This document shows, one piece after another, positions 62,431 through 64,000 of a stretch of 64,000 nucleotides of DNA; the stretch's first letter is position 1, and each line of letters opens with the position of its first letter. Under the pieces are notes generated by a model. The model saw only the letters and a program-made list of their open reading frames with translations. It ran no database searches and was not told the DNA's origin. Origin of the DNA: Pampus argenteus (lineage: Eukaryota > Chordata > Actinopteri > Scombriformes > Stromateidae); the NCBI GenBank assembly GCA_036937835.1, contig CM072870.1, positions 21,790,001 to 21,854,000 of the forward strand, written 5' to 3'. The position numbers were made by a program, and so were the translations under genes.

Positions 62431-62472
62431 CCTCATGATCCGATCCTCATGATCCGATCCTCATGATCCGAT
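62431..62472. repeat. 14-bp unit repeated three times
   Basis: CCTCATGATCCGAT in three exact tandem copies. Confidence 0.9.
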
Positions 62473-62577
62473 CCAATAACGACCTGGTTAGACTGAGCCT
62501 AAGCTCGGTCAGATCTCAGGTTTAAGTCTACAGCCATCGTTACTTTTAAATTAGTCTCAGCTGGTCTTGAGTTGTGT

Positions 62578-62582
<5 letters not shown>

Positions 62583-62626
<44 letters not shown>
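62583..62626. repeat. (TG)22 microsatellite
   Basis: Uninterrupted TG dinucleotides. Confidence 0.93.
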
Positions 62627-62629
<3 letters not shown>

Positions 62630-63720
62630 GAATCTGCTGGAGACTTCAGTTTATGTTATTTTTTAAAGACGCAGGTTTATTAGAGTAAAAACAACTTTTG
62701 TCATGTGTGTTTTTATCATTAACAGCTTTAAACAATATTTAGCCGCAGCTTTGACTCAACAAATCACAACATTTATTGTTTTGATTCAATATTTAAATTG
62801 TCCCATATTTACATATTAATCATTTAATACAAATGTTACCTGATAACATTAACTACTCTGTGTCAATCAATACTCCAGTATTTGAGTCATCTATAAAATT
62901 ATAAACGCTGCATCAAAAAGATAGTAAATAATTTACTTATAAGAGATCCTCAGGAAATATTATTATAGTGTAAAACAGGCATTTTTATAGTTAGTGATAT
63001 ACAGTGTGTGATAATAATAATCTTCTAATCTATCAGAAAATAAAATAGAAATAAATAAATTGCTACAGATGTTTATAACACAGAAGTTATTTCTTCTTGG
63101 GTGTTATAAGAATAAATCAGACTTCTTAAATATACATCAGATAATTAATGATTTTATGATGTCCAGATTTAAGGGCAGATGGTGTTTATGAAATAATATC
63201 TGATGAACCTGAATCTGTCCAAAAATACCAAATCACATTAAAACCAGAAGTAAATAACAGCTAAACCCTCCAACCAGCAGCCAGGAAGAACGAAACAAAC
63301 AAACCCTGACAGCCCCGTCCGCCTGCTTCAACCGCACCAAACCAAACGCACCCAGACCAGAGGGAGGCAAAGCCAGCGAGAAAAAAACCCCAAACACACC
63401 CAGAGCGAGAGAGCGAGAGAGAGAACGAAGAGAGCCAAAACATAGAAAAGAAATAAAATTAAAAAAAAACGTCCTCCACTCTGTGCTGTAACAGGCCTAC
63501 GGACGGGACGGAGGGACTGCTGGTTCAAACAAGCCCTGCAAAGACAGAAACACACACATTAACACACTGCGGCACTGCCTGCATGCTGGCTTACAGCACA
63601 ACACACAACATGCACTGAGACTGTCTGACACACACTCAGACTGAGACACCATTAAATATTGACATAAACTGGTGCACTGAGATATGCTGAGAAACACTGA
63701 GATGATACGAGGTGAAATAC

Positions 63721-63870
63721 TGAGACACACACTGAAACGATGAGAGATACTGAGACACACACTGAAACGATGTGAGATACTGAGACACACACTGAAACGA
63801 TGTGAGATACTGAGACACACACTGAAACGATGTGAAATACTGAGACACACACTGAAACGATGTGAGATAC
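63721..63870. repeat. 30-bp minisatellite, five units
   Basis: The unit starts TGAGACACACACTGAAACGA and ends TGTGAGATAC. Five head-to-tail copies differ at two or three positions, with degenerate relatives on both sides (63660-63720 and 63871-63970). Confidence 0.92.
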
Positions 63871-64000
63871 TCTCACAGATGCATACTGATTTACTCTGAG
63901 ATATGATGAGATACTCTGACATAAACTGGTGCACTGAGATAGACTGAAGTACACCGAGATACACCGAGGTACTGTCATAAACTGAAATAAAGTGTCCTGA

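Noticed and set aside
63497..63978. Minus-strand open frame with repeated SHRFSVCLSI units
   Set aside because: It is generated by the 30-bp minisatellite. A good acceptor lies at about 63541 (ctttgcag), but the short segment after it lacks a convincing donor, so it was not called an exon.

Overview
The window is nuclear DNA of a vertebrate, almost certainly a spiny-rayed teleost fish. Genes are split into short exons with GT-AG introns, and the proteins are vertebrate orthologues. The non-coding DNA is packed with (CA)n/(TG)n microsatellites and with dispersed repeats of a kind common in teleost genomes. No bacterial, phage, CRISPR or organellar signal was seen. Exon maps were made by reading splice sites and phases by eye, and every multi-exon frame closes to a whole number of codons. 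Family assignments rest on remembered protein sequences, not on a search.

Left to right: (1) 1-1945, 5' part of slc39a3 (zinc transporter ZIP3), minus strand, leaving the window on the left. (2) 3373-5541, all coding exons of sgta (TPR co-chaperone), minus strand. (3) 7755-14110, complete thop1 (thimet oligopeptidase, 685 aa predicted), plus strand, head-to-head with sgta. (4) 17062-25786, complete nwd1 (NACHT and WD-repeat protein, about 1656 aa), plus strand. (5) 27079-28308, a 107-aa single-pass membrane protein of the MAP17 family (PDZK1IP1/SMIM24 type), plus strand. (6) 33885-48510, the 3' half of a PATJ/INADL-type multi-PDZ scaffold (19 exons, five PDZ domains, 710 codons), minus strand, convergent with gene 5. 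(7) 48511-64000, no confirmed gene: probably a long patj intron or upstream DNA, dominated by microsatellites and minisatellites.

These genes do not form one pathway. ZIP3 imports zinc, SGTA handles tail-anchored and mislocalised proteins, THOP1 trims peptides, NWD1 is a STAND-type ATPase scaffold, and PATJ organises apical junctions. The one plausible functional pair is gene 5, whose C-terminus (VTAM) is a class I PDZ ligand, beside the multi-PDZ gene 6. slc39a3-sgta-thop1 matches human 19p13.3, whereas PATJ is on human 1p31, so the patj gene may be a paralogue.

Main points of interest: the patj gene has a fifth, terminal PDZ domain of MPDZ-PDZ13 type that mammalian PATJ is remembered to lack. 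A (TG)84 tract sits at the 3' splice site of the exon before it, and skipping that exon would delete the domain. Many other patj splice sites also abut TG/CA tracts. A minisatellite at about 50 kb carries 23 exact AP-1 sites. Three perfect inverted repeats (18, 21 and 28 bp arms), a paired RFX X-box, a CaaX-like end on NWD1, and Gly10/Ala10 runs in SGTA are also noted.
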